A DNA stretch of 64,000 nt from Pseudomonas sp. Root71 (lineage in GTDB: Bacteria; Pseudomonadota; Gammaproteobacteria; Pseudomonadales; Pseudomonadaceae). A program made the position numbers and the translations under genes. A model generated the notes under the pieces. That model was not told the DNA's origin. It searched no databases and saw only the letters and a list, made by a program, of their open reading frames with translations. Position 1 is the stretch's first letter; the number at the start of each line of letters is the position of its first letter. The DNA lies in contig NZ_LMHY01000022.1 in the NCBI RefSeq assembly GCF_001429045.1, positions 266,724 to 330,723 on the forward strand. Direction: 5' to 3'. Below are positions 8,327-18,529 of this stretch, piece by piece.

Positions 8327-9799
8327 TTATGCCAACACTCGTTCCAGAGTCCGCGACACCCCAACCTCACGCAAACTGTTGCAGCACCACTCGAACGCCG
8401 CGACAAACTCCGGCGAGCGCGCAATGGCCGTACCAAAAATCTCCTCGACCGCCAGCAAACGCTGGGTAATCAACACATCATCGGCCACCAGCGCCTGGCA
8501 GAATGCCGCCCGTGGATCCGCAATCGCGTAGGTCTCGCCATGCTCATCCACGCCCTTGAGGTACAGCGCCCACGCCGCCACCACCAACGCCGCGCGGCGG
8601 GTCTCGCGGCCATCGGCGATCAAGCGGTTGATGGTCGGTACGGTGAATTTCGGAAACTTCGACGAGCCGTCCGAACACACCCGTTCAAGCTGGTCGGCAA
8701 TCGCCTGATTGGAGAAGCGCGCCACCAGGGTGTTCTTGTACTCGGTCAGGTCGATTCCTGGCACCGCCGGCAGCTGTGGCGTCACGTCCAGATCCATGTA
8801 GGTGCGCATGTAGCGCACGAACAGCGGGTCGTTCATGGTCTCGTGGACGAAGCGGTAACCCTTGAGGAACCCCAGGTAGGTCAGCGCCAGATGACTGCCG
8901 TTGAGCAGCTTGATCTTCATTTCTTCGTAGGGCGTGACGTCGTCGGTGAATTGCACGCCGACCTTTTCCCAGGCCGGGCGACCGTTGACGAACCGGTCTT
9001 CCAGCACCCACTGCGTGAAGGGTTCGCAAACCACCGGCCAGGTATCGTCCACGCCATGCAGGTCCGCCAATTGCAGGCGATGAGGAGTGCTGGTCATCGG
9101 CGTGATGCGGTCGACCATGGCGTTGGGGAAACTGACGTTGGCGTCGATCCAGTCGCGCAACTGGCTGTCGTGCAAGGCGGCGAAGGCCAGCAGGGCCTTG
9201 CGGGTGACGGCGCCGTTGTGGGGCAGGTTATCGCAGGACATCAGGGTGAAGGCCGCTGTGCCAGTGGCGCGGCGCCTGGCCAGTGCGGCACAGAGGAAAC
9301 CGAACACGGTTTTCGGTGCATCCGGGTGCGCCAGGTCATGCTGGATCTGCGGCAAGTGCGCCATGAACTCGCCGCTGCTGTCGTCGATGCAGTAACCGCC
9401 TTCGGTAATGGTCAGCGAGACGATGCGAATCTCGGGGCTGGCCAGTTTGTCGATCACCGCCTGGGCACCGTCCTCGGCCAGCAGCATGTCGCGGATGGCG
9501 CCAATTACCCGCACTTCGGTGTCGTCGCTATCGCCGAGTTCGAACAGGGTGAACAGGTAGTCCTGGTCCTTGAGATCGTCACGGGCGCGGCGGTCTTCAG
9601 CGCGCAGGCCGACACCGCAGATGGCCCAGTCCAGGCCTTCGCCGGTATTCATCAGGGCGTCGGTGTAGTACGCCTGATGGGCACGGTGGAAACCGCCGAC
9701 GCCGATGTGCGCGATGCCTTGGCGGGTCTCGCCCAGGGCGTATGCGGGCAGGGCCACTTCAGGGGCGAGGCGGCTGAGGTTTTGTTTGTTCAGTTTCAT
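8327..9799 (-). CDS. mtlD: Mannitol 2-dehydrogenase
   Basis: 490 residues, polyol-specific long-chain dehydrogenase family. It oxidises D-mannitol to fructose with NAD, and also arabitol and sorbitol in relatives. HIGVGGFHRAHQ (31-42) is the nucleotide-binding turn. The catalytic residues known from the P. fluorescens enzyme appear at the same numbers here: Asn191, Lys295, Asn300 and His303 (in YEEMKIKLLNGSH). That numbering supports the start at MKLNKQNLS over a nine-residue longer frame. Lies 16 bases after mtlK. Confidence 0.96.
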   Translation of the reverse strand: MKLNKQNLSRLAPEVALPAYALGETRQGIAHIGVGGFHRAHQAYYTDALMNTGEGLDWAICGVGLRAEDRRARDDLKDQDYLFTLFELGDSDDTEVRVIGAIRDMLLAEDGAQAVIDKLASPEIRIVSLTITEGGYCIDDSSGEFMAHLPQIQHDLAHPDAPKTVFGFLCAALARRRATGTAAFTLMSCDNLPHNGAVTRKALLAFAALHDSQLRDWIDANVSFPNAMVDRITPMTSTPHRLQLADLHGVDDTWPVVCEPFTQWVLEDRFVNGRPAWEKVGVQFTDDVTPYEEMKIKLLNGSHLALTYLGFLKGYRFVHETMNDPLFVRYMRTYMDLDVTPQLPAVPGIDLTEYKNTLVARFSNQAIADQLERVCSDGSSKFPKFTVPTINRLIADGRETRRAALVVAAWALYLKGVDEHGETYAIADPRAAFCQALVADDVLITQRLLAVEEIFGTAIARSPEFVAAFEWCCNSLREVGVSRTLERVLA

Positions 9800-9815
9800 C
9801 GCAGGCTCTCTGAAA

Positions 9816-10919
9816 TCAGGCAGCAACGCGCAACGGACGGGTCAACGCCACGCCGTCGACATCGAATAAATGGCAGTGTTGCGCATCCAGATGCAGGCTC
9901 AGGGTTTCACCGTAGCGGCTGGACAGATCGCCGCGAACACGCAGGGTCAGGGCTTCGCCGGATGCTGTGCGGACGTGGCAGAAGGTGTCGCTGCCCAGGC
10001 GTTCACTGACATCGGCGGTGACCTGCAAGGTGCAGTCGCCGGGTTTGGCCAGTTCCAGATGCTCCGGGCGAATGCCCAGTGTCACTGCACTCCCGACGCT
10101 CAGGTGCCTGCCGCTCAAGGGCAGGCTGATGCGGGTCCCGGCGTCCAGTTGCACTTCACAGCCCTTATTGTCGACGCGGGTGACCTTGCCTTTGAGGAAG
10201 CCCATTTTCGGCGTGCCCAGGAAACCGGCGACGAACAGGTTGGCCGGCTGGTGATAGAGGTCCAGTGGCGAGCCGACTTGCTCGATCTTGCCGCCATTGA
10301 GTACGACCACTTTGTCGGCCATGGTCATGGCTTCGACCTGATCGTGAGTCACGTAGATCATCGTGGCTTGCAGTTCCTTGTGCAGGCGCAACAGTTCCAG
10401 GCGCATCTGCACCCGCAGGGCGGCATCGAGGTTGGACAACGGTTCGTCGAACAGGAAGATTTTCGGGTTGCGCACGATGGCCCGGCCAATCGCCACGCGC
10501 TGGCGCTGGCCACCGGACAGTTGCTTGGGCTTGCGCTCCAGCATCGGCCCCAGTTCGAGGATGCGCGCCGCTTCACCAACCTTTTTCTCCACTTCGGTTT
10601 TCGCCACGCCGGCCAGGTCGAGGGCGAACGACATGTTCTTGCGCACGCTCATGTGCGGGTACAGGGCGTAGGTCTGGAACACCATCGCCAGGTCGCGCTT
10701 GGCCGGGCTGACTTCGGTGATGTCGCGGCCGTCGAGTTCGATGGTGCCGCCGCTGACTTCCTCCAGCCCGGCGATAAGCCGCAGCAGTGTGGATTTGCCG
10801 CAGCCCGAGGGGCCGACGAAGACCACGAACTCCTTGTCGTTCACTTCAAGGTCGATACCCTTGATGATGGAAAAGCCTTCGAAGCCTTTTTGCAGATTCT
10901 TGATTTTCAGGTTGGCCAT
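9816..10919 (-). CDS. mtlK: Polyol ABC importer ATPase
   Basis: 367 residues, MalK/UgpC-type ATPase. Walker [10 protein letters not shown] (about 37-45), Q-loop at [10 protein letters not shown], signature [14 protein letters not shown], Walker [13 protein letters not shown] and the H-loop YVTHDQ are intact, followed by a C-terminal TOBE regulatory region from about residue 235. It powers mannitol/glucitol/arabitol import by MtlEFG. Upstream a REP pair separates it from mtlG; downstream mtlD follows within 16 bases. Confidence 0.95.
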   Translation of the reverse strand: MANLKIKNLQKGFEGFSIIKGIDLEVNDKEFVVFVGPSGCGKSTLLRLIAGLEEVSGGTIELDGRDITEVSPAKRDLAMVFQTYALYPHMSVRKNMSFALDLAGVAKTEVEKKVGEAARILELGPMLERKPKQLSGGQRQRVAIGRAIVRNPKIFLFDEPLSNLDAALRVQMRLELLRLHKELQATMIYVTHDQVEAMTMADKVVVLNGGKIEQVGSPLDLYHQPANLFVAGFLGTPKMGFLKGKVTRVDNKGCEVQLDAGTRISLPLSGRHLSVGSAVTLGIRPEHLELAKPGDCTLQVTADVSERLGSDTFCHVRTASGEALTLRVRGDLSSRYGETLSLHLDAQHCHLFDVDGVALTRPLRVAA

Positions 10920-10950
10920 GATGATGGGCCTCCGTTTGTTGTTTTTTTAG

Positions 10951-11048
10951 ATCAAAAGATCGCAGCCTTCGGCAGCTCCTACACAGAGCCCCCAAGCACC
11001 GCGCCCCCCCTGTAGGAGCTGCCGCAGGCTGCGATCTTTTGCTTTTGA
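10951..11048. repeat. Inverted REP pair (GTAGGAGC family) between mtlG and mtlK
   Basis: Left arm 10951-10983 (ATCAAAAGATCGCAGCCTTC...) and right arm 11010-11048 (TGTAGGAGCTGCCGCAGGC...) are near-perfect reverse complements flanking a C-rich 26-base loop. The right arm differs at one base (GCCGCAGGC versus GCCGAAGGC). This is a different REP family from the elements at the mtlE-mtlF and mtlD-mtlY junctions. Confidence 0.88.
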
Positions 11049-11049
11049 T

Positions 11050-11880
<831 letters not shown>

Positions 11881-11888
11881 GGCAGGCC

Positions 11889-12815
11889 TCAGGCTTTGTC
11901 GGTCAGGTTTTTGCCGATCATCCGCACCAGGATGATCGCGGCGATGTTGGCGATGACCACGGCGATCAGGCCGCCCGCCGAGGCCATGCCGACATCGAAC
12001 TGCACCAGCGCCTGGTTGTAGATCAGGTAGGCGAGGTTGGTCGAGGCGTAGCCGGGGCCGCCGTTGGTGGTGGTGAAGATTTCGGCGAACACCGAGAGCA
12101 GGAAGATGGTTTCGATCATCACCACCACCGCAATCGGCCGCGCCAGGTGCGGCAGGGTCAGGTGCCAGAAAATCGCGATGGGCCCGGCACCGTCCAGGCG
12201 CGCGGCTTCTTTCTGTTCCTGGTCGAGGGACTGCATGGCGGTCATCAGGATCAGGATCGCGAAGGGCAGCCATTGCCACGAGACAATGATGATGATCGAC
12301 AGCAGCGGGTAGTGCGCCAGCCAGTCCACCGGTTGCGCGCCGAACAGCTTCCAGACGTAGGCGAGAATCCCCGATACCGGATGGAAGATCAGGTTCTTCC
12401 AGATCAGTGCGCCTACCGTGGGCATGATGAAGAACGGCGAGATCAACATCACCCGCACGATGCCGCGACCGAAAAACTCACTGGCCTCCAGCAATGCACT
12501 GATCAGCACGCCGAGCACCACACTGATCAGCAGCACGCTGCCCACCAGCAACAGGGTGTTGGTGGCGCCGGGCAGGAAGCCCGAGTCGGTGAGGAAGTAG
12601 GTGAAGTTTTCCAGGCCGACGAACTCGTTTTCGCCGGGATTGAGCAAGTTGTAGCGAATCGTCGAGAAGTAGACGGTCATACCCAGCGGTACGATCATCC
12701 ACAACAGCAGCAAGGCCACCGAAGGGCTGACCAGGAACCAGCCGGGATTGACCACACGGCTTTTGTGCTGCGGCTGGGCAATGTCCATGTGAGCTTTTGC
12801 AGTTGATGTATTCAT
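11889..12815 (-). CDS. mtlF: Polyol ABC importer permease, MalF type
   Basis: 308 residues, six membrane helices (first about 26-48, VSPSVALLLLWMIVPLGMTVY), with the EAA loop KEAARLDGAGPIAIFWHLTLPHLARP. With MtlG it forms the transmembrane channel of the mannitol importer. A MNTS... start gives the usual cytoplasmic N tail; no strong ribosome site is visible. A REP pair lies in the 172-base gap between mtlE and mtlF, where high-copy binding-protein mRNA is often stabilised separately. Confidence 0.94.
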   Translation of the reverse strand: MNTSTAKAHMDIAQPQHKSRVVNPGWFLVSPSVALLLLWMIVPLGMTVYFSTIRYNLLNPGENEFVGLENFTYFLTDSGFLPGATNTLLLVGSVLLISVVLGVLISALLEASEFFGRGIVRVMLISPFFIMPTVGALIWKNLIFHPVSGILAYVWKLFGAQPVDWLAHYPLLSIIIIVSWQWLPFAILILMTAMQSLDQEQKEAARLDGAGPIAIFWHLTLPHLARPIAVVVMIETIFLLSVFAEIFTTTNGGPGYASTNLAYLIYNQALVQFDVGMASAGGLIAVVIANIAAIILVRMIGKNLTDKA

Positions 12816-12880
12816 GGCGTTAAACCGATTGGGTACACATATATGTTCAGGACAGAAATCATTCCTGGCATCGACGCGGT

Positions 12881-12976
12881 CCCTGTGGGAGCGGGCTTGC
12901 CCGCGATGGCGATTGAGCAGCCAACATCTATGTTGAATGTGACTGCCTCATCGCGGGCAAGCCCGCTCCCACAGGG
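12881..12976. repeat. Inverted REP pair (GTGGGAGC family) between mtlE and mtlF
   Basis: Forward REP 12881-12910 (CCCTGTGGGAGCGGGC...) and reverse REP 12948-12976, separated by 37 bases. They form a large inverted repeat immediately after the mtlE stop codon. Inference: a 3' stabiliser allowing excess synthesis of the binding protein over the permeases. Confidence 0.88.
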
Positions 12977-12987
12977 AAGGGGACTGC

Positions 12988-14298
12988 TTACTTGGGATAA
13001 CCCGCGCGCTTCATTTCGCGTTCAGTGGTTTGCTGGGCCGCCGCCAACGCCTGGTCGACCGTGGTCTGGCCGATCAGCGCCGCCGAGAAGGATTTGCCGA
13101 CCTGGGTACCAATGCCCTGGAACTCGGGAATGGTCACCAACTGGATGCCGATGTAAGGCACGGGCCTGGCGCCCGGCTTGCCCGGGTCCGCGGCCTTGAG
13201 CGATTCCAGCGTCACCTTGGCGAATGGCGCGGCGTTCATGTACGCCTCGCTGTAGGTCGAGGCGCGGGTGCCCGGCGGCACGTTGGCGATGCCGTCTTTT
13301 TCCGCGACCAGTGCGCCGTATTCTTTGGATGTGGCCCAGGCGCTGAAGGTTTTCGCCGCGTCCTTGGCCTTGGAACTGGTCGGAATGGCCAGCGCCCATG
13401 AGTACAACCACGCCGAGCCCTTGTCAGTGACCTGATGCGGCGCATAGGTGAAGCCGACGTGATCGGTGACCTTGCTCTGGGACTTGTCGGTGACGAACGA
13501 TCCGGCGACGCTGGCATCGACCCAGATCGCGCATTTGCCGCTGTTGAACAACGCGAGGTTTTCATTGAAACCGTTGCTCGACGCCCCCGGCGGGCCGGAT
13601 TTCTTCATGGTGTCGACATAGAAGTTCAGCGCGTTTTTCCATTCGGGACCGTTGAATTCCGGCTGCCACTTTTCATCGAACCAGCGCGCGCCATAGGCGT
13701 TGGCCACGGTGCTGATCAGCGCCATGTTCTCGCCCCAGCCAGCCTTGCCCCGCAGGCATATGCCGTACTGTTCCTGCCCGGGTTTGTTCAGTTTGGCGGC
13801 GAATTCACCAATCTGCTCCCAGGTCGGGCGCTCGGGCATGGTCAGGCCGGCATCCTTGAACAGGTCGGTGCGGTAGTAGGTGATCGAGCTTTCGGCGTAG
13901 AACGGCAGGGCGTACAGCGTGCCTTTGACCGACAGGCCTTCGCGCACCGATGGGAACACATCGTCGAGGGCATAGCTGGCCGGCAAATCCTTCATCGGCT
14001 CCAGCCAGCCCTTGGCGCCCCAGAGTGCGGCTTCGTACATGCCAATGGTCAGCACATCGAACTGTCCGCCCTGGGTGGCGATGTCGGTAGTCAGGCGCTG
14101 GCGCAGGACGTTTTCTTCGAGGACCACCCAATTGAGCTTGATGTCCGGATGCTCGGCCTCGAAGGTTTTCGAGAGTTTTTGCATGCGGATCATGTCGCTG
14201 TTGTTGACGGTGGCGATGGTCAGGGTCTGTGCGCCAAGGCTGACGCTGCTCAGGGTCATGCAGGTGAGGGCAAGCAGGGCTTTTACCGAAGGTTGCAT
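12988..14298 (-). CDS. mtlE: Polyol ABC importer periplasmic binding protein
   Basis: 436 residues, family 1 solute-binding protein. Signal peptide 1-23 (ending LGAQ) precedes TLTIATVNNSDMIRMQKLSKTFE, the usual SBP_bac_1 opening; conserved ligand-site features include FDVLTIGMYEAALWG and FYAESSITYYRTDLF. It captures mannitol, sorbitol or arabitol in the periplasm. AAAAGGAG precedes the ATG. It is the first structural gene of the mtl operon, 285 bases downstream of mtlR. Confidence 0.94.
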   Translation of the reverse strand: MQPSVKALLALTCMTLSSVSLGAQTLTIATVNNSDMIRMQKLSKTFEAEHPDIKLNWVVLEENVLRQRLTTDIATQGGQFDVLTIGMYEAALWGAKGWLEPMKDLPASYALDDVFPSVREGLSVKGTLYALPFYAESSITYYRTDLFKDAGLTMPERPTWEQIGEFAAKLNKPGQEQYGICLRGKAGWGENMALISTVANAYGARWFDEKWQPEFNGPEWKNALNFYVDTMKKSGPPGASSNGFNENLALFNSGKCAIWVDASVAGSFVTDKSQSKVTDHVGFTYAPHQVTDKGSAWLYSWALAIPTSSKAKDAAKTFSAWATSKEYGALVAEKDGIANVPPGTRASTYSEAYMNAAPFAKVTLESLKAADPGKPGARPVPYIGIQLVTIPEFQGIGTQVGKSFSAALIGQTTVDQALAAAQQTTEREMKRAGYPK

Positions 14299-14340
14299 CG
14301 TGCACTCCTTTTCTGCACCCGGCGGGAAACAGAAGGACAG

Positions 14341-14352
14341 TTATTGTTTTTG
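14341..14352 (-). promoter_or_regulatory. Candidate Hfq/Crc catabolite-repression motif in the mtlE leader
   Basis: Read on the minus strand this is CAAAAACAATAA, containing the repeated AAN triplets recognised by Hfq-Crc in Pseudomonas mRNAs. It lies about 43 bases before the mtlE start, somewhat upstream of the ribosome site rather than over it, so blocking translation directly is less certain. Catabolite repression of mannitol use would be expected. Confidence 0.4.
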
Positions 14353-14535
14353 TGTCTTCCTGCGCAGGGAAGAATCTGTGCTGATTACATCCTTCAATGG
14401 CAGGCGAGACAAATCATCCATCGCACTTTGATCGATACTTTTTTGCACTGAGGTTTTACGGGGTAGACGCAGGGAAGGGCTTTTCAGCGAAGGAGGGGTA
14501 TTGAATCCGTACAGGTTTGAGGGGGTAACGCTGTA

Positions 14536-14567
14536 CCTGTGGGAGCGAGCAAGCCCGCTCCCACAGG
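14536..14567. repeat. REP-derived perfect palindrome between mtlR and mtlE
   Basis: CCTGTGGGAGCG then AGCAAG then CCGCTCCCACAGG forms one long hairpin 17 bases past the mtlR stop, apparently two REPs collapsed into a single inverted repeat. It could end mtlR transcription or be read through to mtlE; no T run follows. Confidence 0.8.
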
Positions 14568-14583
14568 GATTTGAGGTGTGACT

Positions 14584-15489
14584 TCAGCCCAGGTTTTGCT
14601 CGGTCAACCGCTGCACCACCAAGCGCCGGTAGTGAGAAGGCGTCATGCCCTTGAGTTGCTGGAAGCGCCGGTTGAAGTTGGAAATATTGTTGAAGCCCGA
14701 TTCGAAGCAGACATCGGTCACCGGCTTGTTGCCATCGGCCAGCAACTCGCAGGACTTGCTGATGCGCAGGCGATTGACGAACTCGATGAAATTGCGCCCG
14801 GTGGCCTGCTTGAATACCCGGCTGAAATACGTCGGTTTCATGCCCAGGTGCTCGGCGACTTCCTCCAGCGTCAAGTCCCGGGCGTAATGGGCGAAGATGT
14901 AATCCACCGCGCGGTTGGTGCGATCGATGTTGTGTTCGTCGGCCAGTTGCGGGGTCGTGGCGCCAGAGAGCAATTGGTAGTCGTCGGTGGCCGCGAGCAA
15001 CTCCAGCAGAATGAAAAAATTCCCGAGACGGGTCACACCGGTCGTGTCGGCGATGCGCTGCATCAGATCCATCGCCTTGGCGATGGTGTGCTTGCAGCGA
15101 AACTCGATGCCGTACTGCGCACGCTCCAGCAGCGGTGCCAGGGCCTTGAGTTCGGCGAACACCTGATAGCCGCTGTCGAACAACTCGTCGGTGAAGTTGA
15201 CCAGCATGTCGCGTTTTGGCACCACTTCATCCTCGGCCACCTGACTGATCCAGTTGTGGGGCAGGTTGGGGCCGGTCAGGAACAGGGTTTGCGGATAGAA
15301 GTTGCCGATGTAGTCGCCGATGAACACCTTGCCGGAACTGGCGACGATCAGGTGCAGCTCGTATTCCTTGTGGAAATGCCAGCGCACCAACGGGCAGGGG
15401 AAACCGTGCTGGCGATAGATGATGGACAAGCCGTTGTGGTCGTCCATCAACTCGTAGGAAGGATCGGTGACTCTGGCGGTGCGGGTCAT
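14584..15489 (-). CDS. mtlR: AraC-family activator of the mannitol operon
   Basis: 301 residues. N-terminal cupin-like sensing domain (about 1-165, with PCPLVRWHFHKEYELHLI) and C-terminal pair of helix-turn-helices (about 200-295: LTLEEVAEHLGMKPTYFSRVFK, then VTDVCFESGFNNISNFNRRFQ, GMTPSHYRR). In P. fluorescens, MtlR activates mtlEFGKDYZ in response to polyols. It is encoded directly upstream in the same direction with a 285-base gap, long enough for the operon's own promoter. Confidence 0.94.
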   Translation of the reverse strand: MTRTARVTDPSYELMDDHNGLSIIYRQHGFPCPLVRWHFHKEYELHLIVASSGKVFIGDYIGNFYPQTLFLTGPNLPHNWISQVAEDEVVPKRDMLVNFTDELFDSGYQVFAELKALAPLLERAQYGIEFRCKHTIAKAMDLMQRIADTTGVTRLGNFFILLELLAATDDYQLLSGATTPQLADEHNIDRTNRAVDYIFAHYARDLTLEEVAEHLGMKPTYFSRVFKQATGRNFIEFVNRLRISKSCELLADGNKPVTDVCFESGFNNISNFNRRFQQLKGMTPSHYRRLVVQRLTEQNLG

Positions 15490-15550
15490 GTCAGGGCGCT
15501 TTTGTAGTTATCCCGCCCGGATCATGCCTCTTGACGCAGGGCCAGCGCTA

Positions 15551-16441
15551 CTACCGCCGGTGCGTCTGTTCATGCAAGGCACGGCCGTAAACCGCTTTCA
15601 TGCTGGTGGCACTCCAGCAATAACGGACGATGTCGGACTCGTCGAAAAAGTCGGTGCTGATGATGCTGCAACGCGTCACCCAGTTTCCCGTGGTGTTGAA
15701 CCAGTCGTTGATTTGCCGCTTGATATTCCCGGGCCCACCGAGCAGCGAGTAGGTGGTCGCGGACAGTAACCAGAGGAAAGTTTCGTAAGGCGCATCTTCC
15801 AGGGTCTGCGCGATGTAGCGTTGCAGTTCGGCTGGGGCGGAGAACCTGTTGTCGCGCCATTTGTGCGGGATGCGTGGCCAGAAGTATTCGCCATCGAGTT
15901 CTGGCCCGGCGGGTGCCGCCATGATCACCCGGCGATGCTGGCTGGCGCTTTTCAGTTCTCCCACTGTTTTGAGTCCGTCGCCGGGTAGGACGGCTCGCAG
16001 CCCGAGGCGACGCACGAGCCAGTCATTGAGCCGTTGATGATCGAAAGGTTTATTGCCATCGGCCAGTTGATGGAAGTCCAGCACGATGAATTCGTCCGGG
16101 TTGCGATCGAGGAACAGCAACACCGCGTCGATCAGGTCGTCCAGGACGCGATGCGAGCGATAGCCGTTGTGATGAAAGTGGAAGCCCGATCGAGCCGCTC
16201 CGGCCCTGTAGCCCAGACGGATGTCGAAGGCGCGGGCGCCGTTGGCCAGTTGCCAGGAAAACGTGTCGTTCTGACAGGCGGTCCAGTTGCCGGTCACGAC
16301 GTCGTAGTTCGGCGCTTTCTTGTCCATGCCGGCGTTATGCACGCCAGGCCAGACGATATCGGTGAGTTTGAGTTGATCGATCTCGAGGGTGTTGCTCATC
16401 CAGGTTTGCTTGTCGAGCAAACCACGCGTGTTGCGGGTCAT
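15551..16441 (-). CDS. PI-PLC X-domain-like phosphodiesterase
   Basis: 296 residues of the phosphatidylinositol-specific phospholipase C-like TIM-barrel superfamily. WPGVHNAGMD carries the first catalytic His with its Asp partner; FDIRLGYR and FHFHHN supply the Arg and second His; DEFIVLDFHQL follows the barrel order. I see no signal peptide, which is odd for a secreted phospholipase. The ATG at 16439-16441 was preferred over the one six bases upstream because AAGGA sits six bases before it. True substrate unknown: inositol phospholipid, GPI-like or another phosphodiester. It is followed by mtlR on the same strand but is probably independent. Confidence 0.75.
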   Translation of the reverse strand: MTRNTRGLLDKQTWMSNTLEIDQLKLTDIVWPGVHNAGMDKKAPNYDVVTGNWTACQNDTFSWQLANGARAFDIRLGYRAGAARSGFHFHHNGYRSHRVLDDLIDAVLLFLDRNPDEFIVLDFHQLADGNKPFDHQRLNDWLVRRLGLRAVLPGDGLKTVGELKSASQHRRVIMAAPAGPELDGEYFWPRIPHKWRDNRFSAPAELQRYIAQTLEDAPYETFLWLLSATTYSLLGGPGNIKRQINDWFNTTGNWVTRCSIISTDFFDESDIVRYCWSATSMKAVYGRALHEQTHRR

Positions 16442-16547
16442 GGCCATTCCTTGTGCGAAACACCCCCGTCCATGGGGTGTGAAGCGCTCAGGTTAACCGG
16501 TCGGGCACAGCAACGGCGGTAACTATGTATTGCACAAGAAAAGTGGG

Positions 16548-17846
16548 CTACTCCTGATTCAGCCGGTTCTTCGCCTCAATCCATTGCGCCATGTATTGAG
16601 TGCTCTTGTGCTGGTGATGACGCAACATGCTGCCGGTAAAGTTATCTCGTCGTATGTTTGCCAGATCCCGCTGGCAATCGACCAGCCGCTGGATCAACGC
16701 CGGGCCATGAACGGATTTGCGGTAGCGGCCGGCCAGCAGGGTTTGCCCGTGCGCCTGGGCGTCAAGCCAGCGCGTCTTGTCGTTGTGCAGTTGCACGGCA
16801 TGATCGGCGAACTCCCGTGCCGAACGGGTCACTGCGCCTGGCCATGCCTCTTCGCCATGCATCGCCTCGGCACCCACTGGCGTCGTCACATTCGGTGTGC
16901 CACAGAGCATCGCATCGACAATCTTGCCCTTGATTCCCGCGCCAAAACGCAGAGGCGCCATGCAGACCCGCGCCGACGACATGACTTGCAGAGCGTCTTC
17001 TGCCCAGTTCATCACATGAAAACCTTGGGCCGGGTTATGCAGGGCCGTCGCCTTGGGTGGTGTGTAGGCACCGTAGATATGCAATTGAGCGCCGGGTATC
17101 TGCTCGCGAATCAGCGGCCAAATAGCGGTTTTCAACCAGAGCACGGCATCCCAGTTGGGCGCGTGGCGAAAGTTACCGATATGAAGAAAGTGTGCCCGGT
17201 CTTCAAAGGGTACCGGCGCACGGGTCGGAACATCGACCATCAACGGGCACCAGTGCAACAGGTTGCGCGCAAACCTGAACTGCTCGACCAGCAATTCGAT
17301 TTCCACTTCGGAAACCATCAGCGTCAAATCACAACGATAGAACGAGGCGATCTCGCGCTTCGCCATATCGGTATCGGCCATGTGTTCGAACTCTTCACGC
17401 GACGCGGGGGCGAACAGATCGCTGAAGTCGTTGTTGTCGTCACTGGCCTTCAAACGCTCCTTGAGGCGTTGATGCCGGCCCTGCCTGAGGCTTTGCAGGT
17501 CGCAGCTTTCGAGTACGCGCAAGGCATCGGGGCAATGCTTCTCGACTCGCCAGCCGAACTGTTCCTCCATCATGAATTGATCGAACAGCACGATGTCCGG
17601 CGCCAGTTCGCTGATGAAAGCATCGAAACTGCTGTTGTTCAGTTCGATGGGGACTTCACGGATACCCAACGCAGTAAGGTCTGCGCGTTGCTCGCCGAAG
17701 CCTGCCGGGCTGCTGAACGTGATGTCCCAGCCTTGTTCCAGGAAAACCTCGAGAATCTGCATGACATGCCCACTGGCCGCCGAAGAACGGGGCTCGGGCC
17801 AGACGTAACCAATGACCAGGACTTTGGTTGCGCGGGACTCAATCAT
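16548..17846 (-). CDS. Glycosyltransferase, GT4-like
   Basis: 432 residues. The N-terminal Rossmann-like domain opens KVLVIGYVWPEPRSSAASGHVMQI, and the C-terminal domain includes FLHIGNFRHAPNWDAV, LHIYGAYTPP and MAPLRFGAGIKGKIVDAM, a GT-B retaining transferase pattern with the nucleotide-sugar-binding Glu position replaced by GAGIKGKI...GTPNVTTPVGAEAM. No signal or membrane helix, so cytoplasmic. Acceptor unknown; no polysaccharide cluster adjoins. Could decorate a surface glycan or a lipid. Confidence 0.75.
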   Translation of the reverse strand: MIESRATKVLVIGYVWPEPRSSAASGHVMQILEVFLEQGWDITFSSPAGFGEQRADLTALGIREVPIELNNSSFDAFISELAPDIVLFDQFMMEEQFGWRVEKHCPDALRVLESCDLQSLRQGRHQRLKERLKASDDNNDFSDLFAPASREEFEHMADTDMAKREIASFYRCDLTLMVSEVEIELLVEQFRFARNLLHWCPLMVDVPTRAPVPFEDRAHFLHIGNFRHAPNWDAVLWLKTAIWPLIREQIPGAQLHIYGAYTPPKATALHNPAQGFHVMNWAEDALQVMSSARVCMAPLRFGAGIKGKIVDAMLCGTPNVTTPVGAEAMHGEEAWPGAVTRSAREFADHAVQLHNDKTRWLDAQAHGQTLLAGRYRKSVHGPALIQRLVDCQRDLANIRRDNFTGSMLRHHQHKSTQYMAQWIEAKNRLNQE

Positions 17847-17920
17847 GTACGGGCGTTCCTTGAAGCGAAGACAGGGCGGGGATGAAAAAGGCGCGCATTA
17901 AACCACAGCGCAGCCCAGGG

Positions 17921-18283
17921 TCACCCGAGAATGCTTTTGACCTTGTCGCGCAACTGATCAATGGAGAAGGGTTTGCCGATCACGTGCATGTCGACAGGGA
18001 CTTCGATGCTTTCGGCATAGCCGCTGGCAAACAGGATGGGCAGGTTGGGACGTAACGTGCGGGCAAGGGTGGCCAGTTCACGTCCGTCCATGACCGGCAG
18101 GCCAACATCCGTCATCATCAGGTCAATGTGTAGGTTCACATCCTTGAGGGTCTCCAGCGCCTGTTCGCTGCCATCGGCTTCCAGCACCTTGAACTCCAGT
18201 TCCTCCAGTACATCGACGATCAGCATGCGCACGATGGCATCGTCTTCGACGACGAGGATGGTGGAGGCGTTGGCGGATGACAT
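17921..18283 (-). CDS. Single-domain response regulator (receiver only)
   Basis: 120 residues: one CheY-like receiver. ILVVEDD holds the acidic pocket, phosphoacceptor Asp59 lies in LMMTDVGLPVMDGREL, the signalling Ser is in FASGYAES and the Lys is in GKPFS. It is the closest local relative of the receivers in the neighbouring kinase at 25079-26749 (FITGYAE, TKPFT), so it may take phosphate from a kinase of the island. Start at MSSANAS; the upstream extension is unlikely. Transcribed divergently from the big hybrid kinase. Confidence 0.9.
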   Translation of the reverse strand: MSSANASTILVVEDDAIVRMLIVDVLEELEFKVLEADGSEQALETLKDVNLHIDLMMTDVGLPVMDGRELATLARTLRPNLPILFASGYAESIEVPVDMHVIGKPFSIDQLRDKVKSILG

Positions 18284-18529
18284 GGTCGAATTCCCGAAAA
18301 AGATTGGTATTGCCGGTCGCAGGAGATCACCGGCCTCTTGCATGAGTAAGTGGTGGATCCCGACAAGTTCCCAGCACGTTGGAAAAAGCTTTCACGGCGC
18401 AGGAAAGGCAAGGATAGCGCGGACACAGCGTAATTAGGACCTTGCGCGCAAACATGTCAGATAATTGGATCGATGTGCCAGTTTTGGGGCAAACTCCTTG
18501 CATCCTGACAGTTCGACAAGGCCTGCCCC

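Noticed and set aside
8135..10009. 624-codon open frame on the plus strand
   Set aside because: Antisense to mtlD, whose catalytic residues fall at the expected numbers. No domain in the plus-strand translation.
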